Source of the DNA: Nitrospira sp. CG24D
Lineage (GTDB): Bacteria > Nitrospirota > Nitrospiria > Nitrospirales > Nitrospiraceae
Reading direction: 5' to 3'
NCBI GenBank assembly: GCA_002869855.2
Contig: NEWQ02000013.1
Location: forward strand, 101,550-165,549
DNA length: 64,000 bases
Shown: positions 33,435-42,674 of the stretch, piece by piece
Layout of the letters: every line of letters begins with the position of its first letter
Numbering within the stretch: the stretch's first letter is position 1
Translations under genes and position numbers: made by a program
Notes under the pieces: model-generated
What the model saw: only the letters and a program-made list of their open reading frames with translations
What the model was told of the DNA's origin: nothing
Database searches by the model: none

Positions 33435-34744
33435 AAACCCGCATCGGTGTCGGCTTGATCGGATTCGGAACCGTCGGAACCGGCGTCGCGAAAGTCTTGT
33501 TCGAGAACGCGGCCTTGATTCGCCGGCGGGTCGGGGTTCCGGTCGAGCTGTTGCGGATCGCCGATCTCGACATCACCCGTGATCGCGGAGTGGCGGTGCC
33601 GCCCGGTGTGTTGACGACGGATGTGAAGCAGGTCCTTGCCGATCCGGCAATCGATATTGTGATCGAGCTGGTCGGCGGCTACGATTTTGCCAAGCGTGTG
33701 ATGCTCGACGCGATTGCCGCCGGCAAACATGTGGTCACGGCCAATAAAGCGCTCTTGGCGTTGCACGGAGAAGAAATTTTCGCGGCGGCGGAGTCGCAGC
33801 ATGTGGATCTTGGATTCGAAGCCAGTGTGGGAGGCGGAATCCCGGTCATTCGGGCGCTGACCGAAGGACTGGCAGCGAATCGTATCGAGTCGATCTACGG
33901 CATTATCAATGGGACGTCGAATTATATTCTCTCCCGGATGACTCGCGACGGGCATAGTTTTGAGGCGGTCCTCAAAGATGCTCAGCAAGCCGGGTATGCG
34001 GAAGCGGATCCCACGTTTGATGTGGCCGGAATTGACTCGGCTCACAAGCTCGCTATTCTAGCGAATCTGGCTTTTGGGACGCCGATCAATTTCAAAGAGA
34101 TCTACACCGAGGGGATTACGAACATAACGGAGCAGGACATCGCGTACGCGAGGGAGTTTGGCTATACGATCAAGTTACTGGGGATCGCCAAGCTCAATGA
34201 CGGGGCCGTTGAAGCGCGGGTGCATCCAACTATGGTGCCGTCCGATTCTCCGATCGCCAAAGTCGACGGGGTCTATAACGCGATCCATCTTGTCGGTGAT
34301 GCGGTGGGCGACGTGATCCTCCATGGCCGAGGCGCGGGCTCCATGCCGACCGGCAGTGCGGTGGTGAGCGACGTCATCGCGATCGGGCGAAATCTGTTGA
34401 AGGGTGCTGCAGGGCGTGTCCCGCCGGCTTCGTTTCAGCAAGATCAGCGGCGGCCGATCCGTCTCAAGCCTATGGAAGAAATCAGCTCGTTGTACTATCT
34501 CCGATTCATGGTGGTTGATCGACCGGGTGTGTTGGCGCAGATTGCGGGAGAGCTTGGCCGCTGCGGGATCAGTATCTCGTCGATGCTCCAGCAGGGCCGT
34601 CGCGAAGGGCAGACGGTTCCGGTGGTGATCAAGACGCATATGGCGAAGGAGCGGGATGTGCAAAAGGCGATGTGTGAAATCAACCGTCAGGCCTTTATTT
34701 CTGAGCCCGCCATGTTGATCCGCGTGGAAGGGAAGGATGAGTAG
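33431..34744 (+). CDS. hom: Homoserine dehydrogenase
   Basis: A 437-residue enzyme reducing aspartate semialdehyde to homoserine. It has an N-terminal NAD(P) domain ([16 protein letters not shown]), the catalytic region with [13 protein letters not shown] and [14 protein letters not shown], and [21 protein letters not shown]-terminal ACT domain (about 355-430, [19 protein letters not shown]) is likely the threonine feedback site. The start overlaps alaC and the stop overlaps thrC by 8 bases. Confidence 0.96.
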   Translation: MKTRIGVGLIGFGTVGTGVAKVLFENAALIRRRVGVPVELLRIADLDITRDRGVAVPPGVLTTDVKQVLADPAIDIVIELVGGYDFAKRVMLDAIAAGKHVVTANKALLALHGEEIFAAAESQHVDLGFEASVGGGIPVIRALTEGLAANRIESIYGIINGTSNYILSRMTRDGHSFEAVLKDAQQAGYAEADPTFDVAGIDSAHKLAILANLAFGTPINFKEIYTEGITNITEQDIAYAREFGYTIKLLGIAKLNDGAVEARVHPTMVPSDSPIAKVDGVYNAIHLVGDAVGDVILHGRGAGSMPTGSAVVSDVIAIGRNLLKGAAGRVPPASFQQDQRRPIRLKPMEEISSLYYLRFMVVDRPGVLAQIAGELGRCGISISSMLQQGRREGQTVPVVIKTHMAKERDVQKAMCEINRQAFISEPAMLIRVEGKDE

Positions 34745-35810
34745 TCGGATGGCTCGTTGGCGCGGCATTATTGAAGAGTATCGAAAGTTTCTTCCGGTGA
34801 CGGAGGCGACGCCGGTCATCAGTTTGGGGGAAGGCAATACGCCGCTCATTCGCGCGGAGCGTTTGGCGAAGGCGATCGCCCCGGGTGTCGATCTCTACTT
34901 AAAATTCGAGGGCGCCAATCCCACCGGCTCCTTCAAAGATCGCGGGATGACGATGGCGATCTCGAAAGCGGTGGAGCAGGGCGCGCGCGCGGTCATGTGC
35001 GCATCGACCGGCAATACCTCCGCCTCCGCCGCTGCGTATGGCGCCCGCGCCGGACTGGCTGTCTATGTGCTGATTCCCGCGGGCAAAATTGCGCTCGGGA
35101 AATTGTCCCAAGCGATGATGCACCAGGCGACGGTCATTCAAATCGAAGGAAATTTCGACCAGGCGCTCACGATCGTCAAAGATCTCTCAGTCGCGCACCA
35201 CATTGAGCTGGTCAACTCCATCAATCCCTTTCGAATCGAAGGACAGAAGACGGCTGCGTTTGAAGTGTGTGATCAATTGGGGGATGCGCCGCATCTTCAC
35301 GTGCTGCCGGTCGGGAATGCCGGGAACATTACGGCCTATTGGAAAGGCTATCGGGAGTATCGGGCCGCGAATCAGACCACCAAACTGCCACGCATGATGG
35401 GATTTCAGGCGGCAGGAGCCGCCCCGATGGTATTGGGTCGGGTGGTTGAAGAGCCGCAAACGATTGCCACCGCGATTCGTATCGGGAATCCGGCGAGCTG
35501 GGTTGCGGCGTCGACCGCGGTGGAGGAATCCTCCGGTGCGATTGATCTGGTCACCGATGAAGAAATTCTTCAAGCCTATAGGCTGGTGGCGGCCACGGAG
35601 GGTGTGTTTTGTGAACCGGCTTCTGCCGCATCAGTCGCAGGAGTGACGAAATTGGGCCGAGCAGGCAAATTGCGGGAAGGGGAGACGGTGGTGTGTACGC
35701 TGACCGGGCATGGATTGAAAGATGCCGATACGGCGATCAGCGTGTCGAAACCGCCGTTGACTGTCAAGGCGACATCCTCGGATGTCGCCCGGTTATTAAA
35801 CGCACGATGA
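34737..35810 (+). CDS. thrC: Threonine synthase
   Basis: A 357-residue PLP enzyme converting O-phosphohomoserine to threonine. PLP Lys in [17 protein letters not shown], phosphate loop in [15 protein letters not shown], and [16 protein letters not shown]. The length is that of the short bacterial/archaeal ThrC form. ATG 34737 overlaps hom; ATG 34749 is an alternative. It requires a homoserine kinase upstream in the pathway, and the next gene belongs to a family proposed for that step. Confidence 0.95.
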   Translation: MSSRMARWRGIIEEYRKFLPVTEATPVISLGEGNTPLIRAERLAKAIAPGVDLYLKFEGANPTGSFKDRGMTMAISKAVEQGARAVMCASTGNTSASAAAYGARAGLAVYVLIPAGKIALGKLSQAMMHQATVIQIEGNFDQALTIVKDLSVAHHIELVNSINPFRIEGQKTAAFEVCDQLGDAPHLHVLPVGNAGNITAYWKGYREYRAANQTTKLPRMMGFQAAGAAPMVLGRVVEEPQTIATAIRIGNPASWVAASTAVEESSGAIDLVTDEEILQAYRLVAATEGVFCEPASAASVAGVTKLGRAGKLREGETVVCTLTGHGLKDADTAISVSKPPLTVKATSSDVARLLNAR

Positions 35811-35823
35811 GGGTCTGATCTCA

Positions 35824-37035
35824 ATGAAGTATCTGATTCTCCATGCTGGCGGGTTAGCGGGTCATGTGCAGGATGCTCTGGGGGGACGCACGCCGCTCCA
35901 GGCGGCTGCCACGCCTCATCTTGATCGATTGGCACGGATCGGCGAACTCGGGTTGGTCACGATTCCTGAAGAGGGGAATCGTCATGGCGGCGGTCTCAAC
36001 GGGACTGCGATTCTCGGGTACGACCCCAAGAAATACTATCAAGGTCCCGGGCCGCTTGAGGCCGCGAGTCTCGGCGTGTCTGTGACGGAGCAGGACGTAG
36101 TCTATCGTTGTACGATGGTCACGGTGAAGCCGGAAGGTGGGAAAGTCGGCGCTGACATCAAGAAATTAAGCGCCCACGTTGTGTTAGATGATGCGACGGC
36201 CGGCCTCATTGACACGGAGGAGGCGCGGGAACTGATCGAGGCGATCAATGAGCAGCTGGGCTCTGAAACGATGCAGTTCTACCCCGGCACGGGCCATCGC
36301 CATGTCATGGTGTGGATGAAGGGCAAGCCGCGGGCCGTGTGTGTCGATCCGCAGTCGGTGAGAGGCCGTCTGATCGGGGATGCGCTCCCGACCGGGGATG
36401 GCGCCGATATTCTGAGAGAATTGATGGAAACGTCTCATGTCATCTTGCGCGATCATCCCATCAATAAAGAGCGGCTGGCTTCAGGGAAGAATCCGGCCAA
36501 TTGTATCTGGCTATGGGGAGAGGGGCGGGCGATTCCATGGCCTAGCTTGACGGAACGATTTCACGTCACCGGTGCGGTTGTAGCCTCCAGCGACGTCCAC
36601 CGGGGAGTTGGCTTGTGCGCCGGGTTGGACGCGTCGGATTCACCAGGGCTCGGTGACGAACACTTTAAGGCGATGACGGCGACGGTACTCGATGAGTTTG
36701 CCAAGAAGGATTTTGTCTATGTCCATGCCTCCTTGTCCGATGAAGTGGTGCATGGCAGTGATGTGAACGCGACGGTGCAGGCCATCGAAGAGTTTGACCG
36801 GGACCTTGTCGGGCCGATCCTGGAAGGGCTTGCAAAGAAAGGCCCGTATCGGTTTCTCGCGTTGTGTGATCATGGTGAAGGGATGCAGGGACAGGCGTTC
36901 GCGGTGTTTGGTGAGGGCCCCGGCAAGGACGGAGCGTCAGGCGATCGTCGATTCACCGAGACTGATGCGCAGGCCTCCAAGGCGCCGGTCCGCGATGCCA
37001 GTAAATTTGTGATCAAGCTGTTTGTCAAAGGGTAA
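35824..37035 (+). CDS. Degenerate apgM-family protein (proposed homoserine-kinase analogue family)
   Basis: A 403-residue member of the archaeal-type cofactor-independent phosphoglycerate mutase family. Copies found in threonine operons are annotated as a predicted analogue of homoserine kinase. Clear family segments: [60 protein letters not shown]. Key residues look lost. The N-terminal metal Asp (GDGMAD in relatives) is HAGGLAG here. The nucleophile Ser (PGSDVAN) is HGGGLNG. The last His motif (HTxDPVPF) is replaced by GEGMQGQAF. The D-x3-H and D-H metal pairs remain. It may be a pseudoenzyme or have a changed activity. Its 3' end is duplicated downstream. Confidence 0.8.
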   Translation: MKYLILHAGGLAGHVQDALGGRTPLQAAATPHLDRLARIGELGLVTIPEEGNRHGGGLNGTAILGYDPKKYYQGPGPLEAASLGVSVTEQDVVYRCTMVTVKPEGGKVGADIKKLSAHVVLDDATAGLIDTEEARELIEAINEQLGSETMQFYPGTGHRHVMVWMKGKPRAVCVDPQSVRGRLIGDALPTGDGADILRELMETSHVILRDHPINKERLASGKNPANCIWLWGEGRAIPWPSLTERFHVTGAVVASSDVHRGVGLCAGLDASDSPGLGDEHFKAMTATVLDEFAKKDFVYVHASLSDEVVHGSDVNATVQAIEEFDRDLVGPILEGLAKKGPYRFLALCDHGEGMQGQAFAVFGEGPGKDGASGDRRFTETDAQASKAPVRDASKFVIKLFVKG

Positions 37036-37243
37036 GCGGTGGTGTTGCTGGTTCAGAAATACGGCGGGACCTCGATCGACACGATTGAACGGATCCATCG
37101 GATGCCCGAGACGGATGCGCCGGCGCCAGTCCGCGAGGCCAATCAGTTTATATTTAAGCTGTTTGCCAAAGGATGAGTTAGTGGCGTTGATTGTTCAGAA
37201 ATACGGCGGCACGTCGGTCGGCACGATTGAACGGATCCATCGG
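36958..37243 (+). repeat. Tandem duplication of the apgM-like/lysC gene junction
   Basis: Two imperfect direct units, about 36958-37101 and 37108-37243, with a period near 142 bases. Each contains the tail of the apgM-like gene ([17 protein letters not shown] versus [17 protein letters not shown]) followed by a lysC start ([17 protein letters not shown] versus [17 protein letters not shown]). The first unit ends the real apgM-like gene, the second starts the real lysC. Together they create a chimeric mini-ORF between the genes. Confidence 0.92.
37039..37176 (+). pseudogene. Chimeric mini-ORF: lysC head fused to apgM-like tail
   Basis: A 45-codon frame (GTG 37039 to TGA 37174-37176) made by the tandem duplication. 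Residues 1-21 repeat the first residues of aspartate kinase ([18 protein letters not shown]). After MPETDAP the frame continues as the last 17 residues of the apgM-like protein. It cannot be a working kinase. It may still be translated because it keeps the lysC start context; it is probably a duplication scar. Confidence 0.8.
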
Positions 37244-38422
37244 GTCGCAGAACGGGTCGCGCAGTCCCATCGCGCCGGAGATCAGGTGGTGGTCGTGTTG
37301 TCTGCGATGAGCGGCGAGACGGATCGATTGATCAAGCTTGCGCATGAGGCGGCCGCCACGCCCGATGACCGTGAGATGGATATGCTGCTGTCCACGGGTG
37401 AACGCGTGACCGTGGCGCTCTTGGCGATGGATCTTCGTGGTCGCGGACTGAATGCCCGGTCCTACACAGGACGGCAAGTCGGCATTATCACCAATAGCGC
37501 CCATACCAAGGCCCGGATTGCACGGGTCTCCGCCGACCGGCTTCGCGAGGCGTTGGCAAAAGGCATCATTCCCGTGGTGGCGGGGTTCCAGGGAATCAAT
37601 GAACAGTCGGATGTTACGACGCTGGGACGTGGCGGATCGGATCTGTCTGCGGTGGCGTTGGCCGCGGCGTTGAAAGCCGATCGGTGCATCATCTTTACCG
37701 ATGTGGATGGGGTCTACACCTCAGATCCCAATGTGGTGCCTGCGGCGCGGCGCATCGATAAGATTTCCTACGAAGAAATGTTGGAAATGGCCAGCCTCGG
37801 CGCCAAGGTGCTGCAGGCCAGATCGGTGGAGTTCGCCGCGAAATTCAACGTCCCGGTTGAGGTGAATTCGAGTTTTAAGGAAGGAAAGGGGACTCTCGTG
37901 ACACGTGAAGATGCGGATATGGAGGCGGTAGCGGTGGCCGGAGTCACGGGAGACCGGAACCAGGCAAAAATCACGATGGTCGGTGTTCCCGACAAGCCCG
38001 GCATCGCGGCAAAAATTTTCGGGCCCGTCGCCCAGGCCAACATCAACGTCGATATGATCATTCAGAATGTCAGTCAGGATGCGTTGACGGACTTGTCGTT
38101 CACCGTTCCTCGGGCTGATTTGCGCGCCGCCACCCCGTTGCTTCAAGATGTGGCCAAAGATATCGGGGCCAGAAGTGTGGCGATCACCGAAGCGATTGCC
38201 AAGGTCTCGCTCATCGGGGTGGGCATGCGCTCGCATTCGGGTGTCGCGGCGAAGATGTTCGAGGTGTTATCCCGTGAGGGGGTCAACATCATGATGATCA
38301 GCACGTCGGAGATCAAAATTTCCTGCGTGATTGCCGAGAAGTATTTGGAACTCGCGATGCGCTCGCTACACACCGCATTCGGGCTCGATCGGGCAGTGCA
38401 GGGAGATCAGCCGGCTAAGTAA
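37181..38422 (+). CDS. lysC: Aspartate kinase
   Basis: A 413-residue monofunctional aspartokinase, first step of lysine/threonine/methionine synthesis. The kinase domain (1-250) has [41 protein letters not shown] and [12 protein letters not shown]. Two ACT domains follow (about 265-335 and 345-405), the feedback-inhibition module. I start at GTG 37181, which gives the normal N-terminus. The frame stays open to 37022, but the upstream residues come from out-of-frame duplicated DNA. Confidence 0.96.
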   Translation: MALIVQKYGGTSVGTIERIHRVAERVAQSHRAGDQVVVVLSAMSGETDRLIKLAHEAAATPDDREMDMLLSTGERVTVALLAMDLRGRGLNARSYTGRQVGIITNSAHTKARIARVSADRLREALAKGIIPVVAGFQGINEQSDVTTLGRGGSDLSAVALAAALKADRCIIFTDVDGVYTSDPNVVPAARRIDKISYEEMLEMASLGAKVLQARSVEFAAKFNVPVEVNSSFKEGKGTLVTREDADMEAVAVAGVTGDRNQAKITMVGVPDKPGIAAKIFGPVAQANINVDMIIQNVSQDALTDLSFTVPRADLRAATPLLQDVAKDIGARSVAITEAIAKVSLIGVGMRSHSGVAAKMFEVLSREGVNIMMISTSEIKISCVIAEKYLELAMRSLHTAFGLDRAVQGDQPAK

Positions 38423-38482
38423 GACGGGTCTGATTCGGACAGGCTCGACAGATCCTTCCTGCTCCTGTTACTCTTTCACACA

Positions 38483-40132
38483 ATGGCTCGAAAATCCTCA
38501 CAGGGTCGCCTCGCTCGTCACGCTCCACCGGAGGAGCCTGTCGTCATCCCCGTTCTCACCGTCGACCGAGCCGCCGCTCTGGAAATTTACGATACGACGC
38601 TTCGCGACGGCGCGCAGGCTGAGGACGTCAGCTTTTCAGCGGAAGACAAAGTCCGCGTCGCTCAAAAGTTGGACGAACTGGGCGTGCATTACATTGAAGG
38701 CGGCTGGCCGGGAGCCAATCCGAAGGACATCGAGTTCTTCCGGATTATGAAGACGACACCGCTCAAGCATGCCTCGGTCATTGCCTTTGGATCAACGCGC
38801 AAGGCCAGTAATTCTGTCTATAAAGACCAGAATCTACAGGCCCTTCTCGCGGCGGAAACCAAGACCATCACGCTCTTCGGGAAAACCTGGTCGTTGCATG
38901 TGACCGATGCATTAGGGATCTCACTGGCGAAAAATCTCGAATTGATCGGCGATTCCATTGCGCATCTCAAAAGCAAGGGACGGCGGGTGTTTTACGATGC
39001 CGAGCATTTCTTCGACGGCTACAAGACGAATCCCGAGTATGCGCTGAAGACGATTCGCAAGGCGGTGGAGGCGGGGGCTGAACGCGTCATTCTCTGCGAT
39101 ACAAACGGCGGGGCGATGCCGTGGGAGATCAGGGCGATCTGCGAAGTGGTTCGCCAGGAAATCAAGGTGCCCTTGGGCATCCATGCCCACAACGATTGTG
39201 AAATGGCTGTGGCGAACTCGCTGGTAGCGATCGAGACCGGCATTGTTCAGGTGCAGGGGACGATCAATGGGATCGGTGAGCGGTGTGGAAATGCCAACCT
39301 GTGTTCAATCATTCCTAATCTAGAGTTGAAGATGCGGCGCCCGGCACTCGGTGACCGGCTCAGTCATTTGAAAGATGTTTCGGGATTCGTCACGGAAATC
39401 GCGAACTTGATGCCCAACAAGCATCAGCCCTATGTCGGCGATTCTGCGTTTGCCCACAAAGGCGGCGTCCACATTCATGCGGTGCTGAAAAATGCGTTGA
39501 CCTATGAGCACGTCGATCCGACAAAGGTCGGGAATCGCCAGCGGGTGCTGGTGTCGGACTATGCGGGACGGAGCGGTCTGTTAGACAAGATCGAGGCCTA
39601 CGGCATCAAGCTGTCAAAAGATCACGCGAAGGTGCAAGAGCTGATCGATACGCTCAAAGAGCGTGAAAGTGAAGGCTACCAGTTTGAAGGCGCTGAGGGC
39701 TCGTTCGAGTTGCTGATGCGCAAGGCGATGGGAACTCATAAACCGGCGTTCCAGCTACTGGGATTCCGTGTGATTGTTGAAAAGAAACAGGAGGATGGCG
39801 CGCCTCTTTCAGAAGCGACCGTGATGGTCAAGGTTGGCGGAGTGGTTGAGCATACTGCAGCGGTCGGAGCCGGGCCGGTAAATGCATTGGATCATGCGCT
39901 GCGTAAGTCGTTGGAAAAGTTTTACCCGCAATTGCAAGAGGTGAAGCTGCTTGACTACAAAGTCCGTGTGCTCGCTGCCAATAAAGGCACCGAGTCGAAG
40001 GTGCGGGTGCTGATCGAATCCGGCGACCATAAAGATAAGTGGGGAACAGTCGGGGTATCCGAGAACATTATAGAGGCTACCTGGCAAGCCTTAGCCGACA
40101 GCATTGAGTACAAGCTTCTTTCGAAGCGTTAG
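38483..40132 (+). CDS. cimA: (R)-citramalate synthase
   Basis: A 549-residue HMGL-like enzyme with [20 protein letters not shown] at its catalytic start, [24 protein letters not shown] (His-x-His metal ligands) and a C-terminal LeuA-type regulatory domain (about 420-540). This set is typical of CimA, which condenses pyruvate and acetyl-CoA for threonine-independent isoleucine synthesis; the related 2-isopropylmalate synthases lack the GWPG-type segment. About 30 residues precede the usual start (LEIYD); they are Arg/Pro-rich and there is no clear ribosome site at ATG 38483. Confidence 0.9.
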   Translation: MARKSSQGRLARHAPPEEPVVIPVLTVDRAAALEIYDTTLRDGAQAEDVSFSAEDKVRVAQKLDELGVHYIEGGWPGANPKDIEFFRIMKTTPLKHASVIAFGSTRKASNSVYKDQNLQALLAAETKTITLFGKTWSLHVTDALGISLAKNLELIGDSIAHLKSKGRRVFYDAEHFFDGYKTNPEYALKTIRKAVEAGAERVILCDTNGGAMPWEIRAICEVVRQEIKVPLGIHAHNDCEMAVANSLVAIETGIVQVQGTINGIGERCGNANLCSIIPNLELKMRRPALGDRLSHLKDVSGFVTEIANLMPNKHQPYVGDSAFAHKGGVHIHAVLKNALTYEHVDPTKVGNRQRVLVSDYAGRSGLLDKIEAYGIKLSKDHAKVQELIDTLKERESEGYQFEGAEGSFELLMRKAMGTHKPAFQLLGFRVIVEKKQEDGAPLSEATVMVKVGGVVEHTAAVGAGPVNALDHALRKSLEKFYPQLQEVKLLDYKVRVLAANKGTESKVRVLIESGDHKDKWGTVGVSENIIEATWQALADSIEYKLLSKR

Positions 40133-40166
40133 CGGACTCCTGCCGCCTGCCCGCCAATGTTTATTC

Positions 40167-40195
40167 TTGACAGAACTCGTAACCTCACGTAACTT
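40167..40195 (+). promoter_or_regulatory. Candidate promoter for the HU/IHF gene
   Basis: TTGACA at 40167-40172, 17-base spacer, TAACTT at 40190-40195. The -10 box is imperfect. It is about 80 bases before the HU/IHF start. Confidence 0.5.
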
Positions 40196-40277
40196 AAGCA
40201 GAACTTTCCGTCTTTAGAGTGCAGCTTCAGCGGAGGTTGCGTGATGGGAAGGCGCAGCGGTTACGGAGGGGGGTGGC

Positions 40278-40553
40278 ATGAGAAAGGCTGATATCGCGAA
40301 CGAGATCTTCAAGCAGGTTGGAATTTCGAAAAATGAGGCGGCCGATATCGTTGAACTTGTGCTCAATCTCCTCAAGTCGGTGCTGCAAAAAGGGGAGTCA
40401 GTCAAAATTGCGGGGTTCGGCAATTTCGTTGTTCGCAGCAAAGGTTCTCGTAAGGGGCGCAATCCTCGCACAGGAGAAGAAATTGGGATTACCCCGCGTC
40501 GCGTTGTCACATTCCGCCCAAGCCAAGTCTTTAAGAAGTACGTCAATTCATAG
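40278..40553 (+). CDS. HU/IHF-family DNA-binding protein (IHF-alpha-like)
   Basis: A 91-residue DNA-bending protein. MRKADIANEIFKQVGISKNEA and the arm region GFGNFVVRSKGSRKGRNPRTGEE-type segment (residues 50-72, with the intercalating Pro in RNPRTG) are diagnostic. It is closest to the IHF alpha type. The neighbouring MerR gene downstream matches the common ihfA-merR arrangement. A strong ribosome site (GGAGGGGGG) precedes the ATG. Confidence 0.93.
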   Translation: MRKADIANEIFKQVGISKNEAADIVELVLNLLKSVLQKGESVKIAGFGNFVVRSKGSRKGRNPRTGEEIGITPRRVVTFRPSQVFKKYVNS

Positions 40554-40596
40554 CCATCGCGAGACCCACATCGCGACTACAGCATGAGGGCCGGTC

Positions 40597-40947
40597 ATGG
40601 GGATTGAACCCAGGCTGGGGAGTAAAGTTTTCTATAAAATCGGGGAGGTCAGTCAACTGACGAAGCTCCCGGCTTATGTGCTACGTTTTTGGGAGTCTGA
40701 GTTTAAGTTCCTGAGTCCGAAGAAGAGTCGTGGGAATCAGCGCCTGTATATTCGTCGGGACATTGAGACTGTCCTTGAAGTTAAGCGGATGCTGTATGAG
40801 GAAGGTCACACGCTGGAGGGAGTAAAGCGGTATTGGGCCAGGCGTGGGCGGGCGGCTTCTCGGAAGCTCACCCCTCAAGAGCTGGCCAAGAAGCTGCGCG
40901 GGGATCTCCAGGCTATCGTGAAAATCATCGAGGCGCATTCACGTTAG
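40597..40947 (+). CDS. MerR-family transcriptional regulator
   Basis: A 116-residue protein with an N-terminal MerR winged helix-turn-helix (about 8-75, [20 protein letters not shown], then [12 protein letters not shown]). A short helix follows, and there is no ligand-binding cysteine domain. This is the small type often found after ihfA; the regulated genes are unknown. GAGGGCCGG precedes the ATG. It lies 43 bases downstream of the HU/IHF gene. Confidence 0.9.
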   Translation: MGIEPRLGSKVFYKIGEVSQLTKLPAYVLRFWESEFKFLSPKKSRGNQRLYIRRDIETVLEVKRMLYEEGHTLEGVKRYWARRGRAASRKLTPQELAKKLRGDLQAIVKIIEAHSR

Positions 40948-40980
40948 GTTTTCAATAACATCCCCATTGCCTTTCCAGGG

Positions 40981-41013
40981 TTGCACAAGCGACAATAGGA
41001 AACTAAGTATACA
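40981..41013 (+). promoter_or_regulatory. Candidate tRNA promoter
   Basis: TTGCAC at 40981-40986 and, after 17 bases, TAAGTA (41004-41009), which runs into TATACA (41008-41013). The tRNA begins at 41024, so transcription would start very close to the mature 5' end. Confidence 0.4.
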
Positions 41014-41023
41014 GAGAAGATGT

Positions 41024-41100
41024 CGGGGCGTAGCGCAGCCCGGTAGCGTACTCGCTTGGGGTGCGAGTGGTCGTGGGTTCAAATCCCGCCGCCCCGACCA
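41024..41100 (+). tRNA. tRNA-Pro(GGG)
   Basis: A complete 77-base cloverleaf with encoded CCA. Acceptor stem CGGGGCG / CGCCCCG, anticodon stem CTCGC / GCGAG with loop TTGGGGT (anticodon GGG at 41058-41060), T-arm GTGGGTTCAAATCCCGC. It reads CCC/CCU proline codons. Confidence 0.95.
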
Positions 41101-41180
41101 ATCTTTTCAGAGCCCCTTGGTGGCTGAGCACGAGGCAGCGATAGTGGCGCGGCCTCTCGGTCGGCCGCAGGGATGGAGAG

Positions 41181-41205
41181 AAAGCTGCCTCGCGCAGCTT
41201 TTTTT
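41181..41205 (+). terminator. Terminator between tRNA-Pro and surE
   Basis: 8-bp stem AAAGCTGC / GCAGCTTT with a 5-base loop, then T-run TTTTTTT. It ends the tRNA transcript 80 bases downstream of the tRNA. Confidence 0.8.
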
Positions 41206-41219
41206 ATGACTGGAACCAC

Positions 41220-42023
41220 ATGCGAATTTTGGTCACCAATGACGATGGTATCGACTCACCAGGCTTGACGGTATTGGCTGAAACGCTCAAAACGATCGGC
41301 GAGGTGTGGGTGGTGGCGCCGGATCGAGAGCGTACCGCTGTGGCTCATGCCGTGACGTTGCATAAGCCTCTCCGCCTGCATCGTCTGGCTCCGCGCACAT
41401 TTTCCGTGAACGGCACGCCGGTGGATTGTGTGAACTTGGCGCTGCTCAAAGTGATGCCGAAGCCTCCTGCCATTGTAGTGTCCGGAATCAACAAGGGCGT
41501 CAATCTTGGAGATGACGTCCTCTATTCGGGAACCGTCTCTGCGGCGATGGAAGGGACGATTCTTGGCATTCCGTCGATCGCCGTCTCGCAGGAGGGGCGA
41601 GAGACCTTTCGATTTTCTGTCGCCGCGGACTATGCCGCGCGTATTGTGCGGCAGGTATTGGCGCAAGGGTTGCCGGACGAGACGTTGTTGAATGTGAATG
41701 TGCCGAATCGTGCGTTGGGTTCCATCAAGGGAGTACGGGTCACCTGCCTGAGTCGGCGACGCTTTCATAATCCCATCATCGAAAAGATTGATCCGCATGG
41801 CAGAAAGTATTACTGGATCGCCGGGACGCGGGTGTCCTGGAGCCGGAGCAAGAACGCCGATCATGAAGCGATCGAGCAGGGACGGGTGTCGGTGACACCG
41901 ATTCATCTGGACTGCACCAACTACGCAGTGCTTGATCATTTTCGTGCCTGGGAACCGATGATCCAAGGCAAGTCGGTGAACCCCAAGCTACGCGGGCAAT
42001 CAGTCTCACGACGGAAGGGGTGA
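41220..42023 (+). CDS. surE: 5'/3'-nucleotidase SurE
   Basis: A 267-residue SurE, a metal-dependent nucleoside monophosphatase of stationary-phase survival. The N-terminal metal motif is MRILVTNDDGIDSPG, with VSGINKGVNLGDDVLYSGTV in the middle and a Ser/Asn metal site there. It is the usual length. It starts only 15 bases after a terminator, so its own promoter must overlap that region or be read-through. It is followed immediately by a dedA gene. Confidence 0.95.
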   Translation: MRILVTNDDGIDSPGLTVLAETLKTIGEVWVVAPDRERTAVAHAVTLHKPLRLHRLAPRTFSVNGTPVDCVNLALLKVMPKPPAIVVSGINKGVNLGDDVLYSGTVSAAMEGTILGIPSIAVSQEGRETFRFSVAADYAARIVRQVLAQGLPDETLLNVNVPNRALGSIKGVRVTCLSRRRFHNPIIEKIDPHGRKYYWIAGTRVSWSRSKNADHEAIEQGRVSVTPIHLDCTNYAVLDHFRAWEPMIQGKSVNPKLRGQSVSRRKG

Positions 42024-42026
42024 TCG

Positions 42027-42665
42027 ATGATCGGAGGTTTCATTGAAGCGATTATCGGGGAACTGAGTCGCTTCGTCATCGCCTGCATTTCCCGATTCGG
42101 CTATGCCGGAATTCTGTTCACCATGGCTGTCGAGAGCGCCTGCATTCCGTTGCCCAGCGAGATTATTATGCCGTTTTCCGGCTATCTGGTGCTGTCCGGC
42201 CAGTTCACGATGATCGGGGTGACGCTGGCCGGAGCGATTGGGAACGTCGTTGGGTCGATCGCTGCCTACTACGCCGGGGTTTGGGGTGGCCGCCCGTTCG
42301 TGGAGCGCTATGGCCCGTACTTTCTTGTGTCGCATCGAGACCTCGACATCGCCGATCGCTGGTTTTTGAAACACGGTGAAGCCGCGGTGTTTTTCAGCCG
42401 GATGCTTCCGGTGGTACGCACGTTCATCTCTTTACCGGCCGGCATCGCGCGGATGAACTTTCCGCGTTTTGTGCTGTTTACGTTTCTCGGTGCCTTGCCC
42501 TGGTGTTATCTCCTCGCGTATATCGGGTTCAAGATGGGAGAGCGCTGGGAAGAGCTTCGCGACTACTTTCACCGGTTTGATATTGTAATCGGCGTGATTC
42601 TGGCCATCATCATTGGGCTCTTTGTATGGTCGCACTGGCCGAAGCGGCGAAAAGCACTGCCATAG
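42027..42665 (+). CDS. DedA-family membrane protein
   Basis: A 212-residue DedA/Tvp38 protein with about five hydrophobic segments, two of them re-entrant. Signature regions are ESACIPLPSEIIMPFSGYL and FSRMLPVVRTFISLPAGIAR with the conserved Arg residues. DedA proteins are undecaprenyl-phosphate or lipid scramblases/transporters needed for envelope integrity. It starts 3 bases after surE stops and lies 9 bases before cysS. Confidence 0.92.
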   Translation: MIGGFIEAIIGELSRFVIACISRFGYAGILFTMAVESACIPLPSEIIMPFSGYLVLSGQFTMIGVTLAGAIGNVVGSIAAYYAGVWGGRPFVERYGPYFLVSHRDLDIADRWFLKHGEAAVFFSRMLPVVRTFISLPAGIARMNFPRFVLFTFLGALPWCYLLAYIGFKMGERWEELRDYFHRFDIVIGVILAIIIGLFVWSHWPKRRKALP

Positions 42666-42674
42666 GTTGATTGT

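Noticed and set aside
37022..37180. Upstream extension of the lysC reading frame to 37022
   Set aside because: The extra residues come from duplicated DNA read out of its natural frame (Arg/Trp-rich) and do not match aspartate kinases; GTG 37181 gives the normal start.
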